From NCBI RefSeq assembly GCF_000412335.2, contig NZ_KE161030.1, positions 2,766,526 through 2,830,525 on the forward strand: DNA of 64,000 nucleotides, written 5' to 3'. Made by a program: the position numbers and the translations under genes. Below, piece after piece: positions 63,352 to 64,000 of the stretch (positions are counted from its first letter, which is position 1; every line of letters begins with the position of its first letter). Below the pieces are notes generated by a model. That model worked only from the letters and a program-made list of their open reading frames with translations, did no database searches and was not told the origin of the DNA. Source of the DNA: Cedecea davisae DSM 4568 (GTDB lineage: Bacteria; Pseudomonadota; Gammaproteobacteria; Enterobacterales; Enterobacteriaceae).

Positions 63352-64000
63352 GGCGTTCGACCGTCCCTGCGTTAGCTTGACCTGTCCCTGATAACGTACC
63401 AAAAGCACTAAGTACCGTTTTATTCAGCGTTTCGCCAGATTTCCTTCCCGGTAATGTCCAGGACCTGCCAAATTCTTTTGATATCTCATTTATCATAGAT
63501 TGTGGGACACCAAATTTATCACTAACTTCCTGCTCAAATCGATGCTGTGTTCCCCAATCGCTCAAACCCAGTGCTATATCAGTGATAGCATCAGCATGCC
63601 ATTCATAAAAAGCAGACATGTACATATCACCTTCTCCGTTATTTCTATTCCATTTTTCAGCAAAGTTCTCACCTTCATCACATGGATTTAATACTTGGTA
63701 TTCATTATTTACATAATTAACATATTGAGTCATATCCGATACAATTGAGAACATTACATCGATCGGTCTCATTGGTTTTGACGCAGATCTTAACGCAATA
63801 TTATAATAAGCTTGGGTTGCTAGTGTTGTAATAACCGCAGAAATTGGTCTATAAAGCTCAGATGAAGAACGAATAGCCCAGCGATCACGATGCCTTTTCA
63901 ATAGTTTAATCGTTGCGCCAAGAGGGTGAGAATCTGTATATTCTTGATATTGGGGAATAGGATCCATTGTGGATTTAGCAAATTCTTCATTGCTAACAAT
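63344..64000 (-). CDS. CBASS CD-NTase (cGAS/DncV-like), partial
   Basis: Only the C-terminal part (about 218 residues) is in the window; the frame stays open to the edge. ATIKLLKRHRDRW is the helical-domain signature of CD-NTases, and many Ala/Ser helices follow. It ends in ...TVERLG, a C-terminal Gly as needed for Cap2-made conjugation. The catalytic GS..D-x-D residues and the effector gene lie outside to the right. The identity rests on these points and the Cap2/Cap3 neighbours. Confidence 0.82.
   Translation of the reverse strand: MVSNEEFAKSTMDPIPQYQEYTDSHPLGATIKLLKRHRDRWAIRSSSELYRPISAVITTLATQAYYNIALRSASKPMRPIDVMFSIVSDMTQYVNYVNNEYQVLNPCDEGENFAEKWNRNNGEGDMYMSAFYEWHADAITDIALGLSDWGTQHRFEQEVSDKFGVPQSMINEISKEFGRSWTLPGRKSGETLNKTVLSAFGTLSGTGQANAGTVERLG

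Noticed and set aside
29606..64000. Yersiniabactin high-pathogenicity island
   Set aside because: The integrase and site fit, but no irp, ybt or fyuA genes occur in the window.

Overview
The window comes from an enterobacterial chromosome (Enterobacteriaceae; genus not resolvable by eye) that carries a large integrative and conjugative element (ICE). The chromosomal half (about 1-29.6 kb) is GC-rich and holds typical enteric genes in a familiar order: tRNA-Ser(CGA), mtfA, tRNA-Asn, then cbl, nac and a second tRNA-Asn. Regulatory sites there match enteric consensus sequences: a TPP riboswitch, a Zur-type box, a sigma-28 promoter, and a sigma-54 promoter with an NtrC enhancer.

Chromosomal layout: a leftward sugar operon (PTS EIIB, EIIC and a GH38 alpha-mannosidase cut by the left edge); a small membrane protein; a Mg2+ P-type ATPase behind a long leader; a Na/Pi cotransporter-PhoU protein and a SLOG protein; a MASE1 sensor without a catalytic output domain; an HdeD-like membrane protein fused to a putative permuted papain-like domain; an SMR exporter; mtfA between two tRNA genes; a flavin oxidoreductase; a riboswitch-controlled tenA plus a thiamine-precursor ABC transporter; a Zur-box-preceded COG0523 GTPase; a chemoreceptor; the LysR regulators Cbl and Nac; and the scsABCD thiol-redox operon.

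At 29,606 the second tRNA-Asn is followed by a P4-type integrase closely resembling that of the Yersinia high-pathogenicity island and the ICEKp/ICEEc1 family. The 16 bp tRNA end does not recur to the right, so the element runs past the window (more than 34 kb). Its backbone is an immunity and regulatory block (two paralogous XRE repressors, Nlp/Ner, AlpA, DUF2857, TraR-type zinc finger), a complete MPF-T type IV secretion operon (virB1 to virB11 with EexN and KikA/TrbM), a probable oriT of nested inverted repeats, the MOBC pair mobB (coupling ATPase) and mobC (relaxase), and ardC. virB9 carries an in-frame amber codon 32 residues before its expected end.

Two cargo blocks carry anti-phage genes. 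The first (35-39.3 kb) has DUF2971, an Mrr-like nuclease, AbiH and an unknown multi-pass membrane protein. The second (55.1-64 kb) has a Gabija-like pair (OLD ATPase/TOPRIM nuclease plus UvrD-like helicase), a DUF2235 hydrolase, and a type II CBASS operon (CD-NTase ending in Gly, Cap2 E1/E2, Cap3 JAMM) whose effector must lie beyond the right edge. Base composition becomes strongly AT-rich from about 59 kb, which suggests separate acquisition. No ybt siderophore genes, CRISPR array or phage structural genes were seen.
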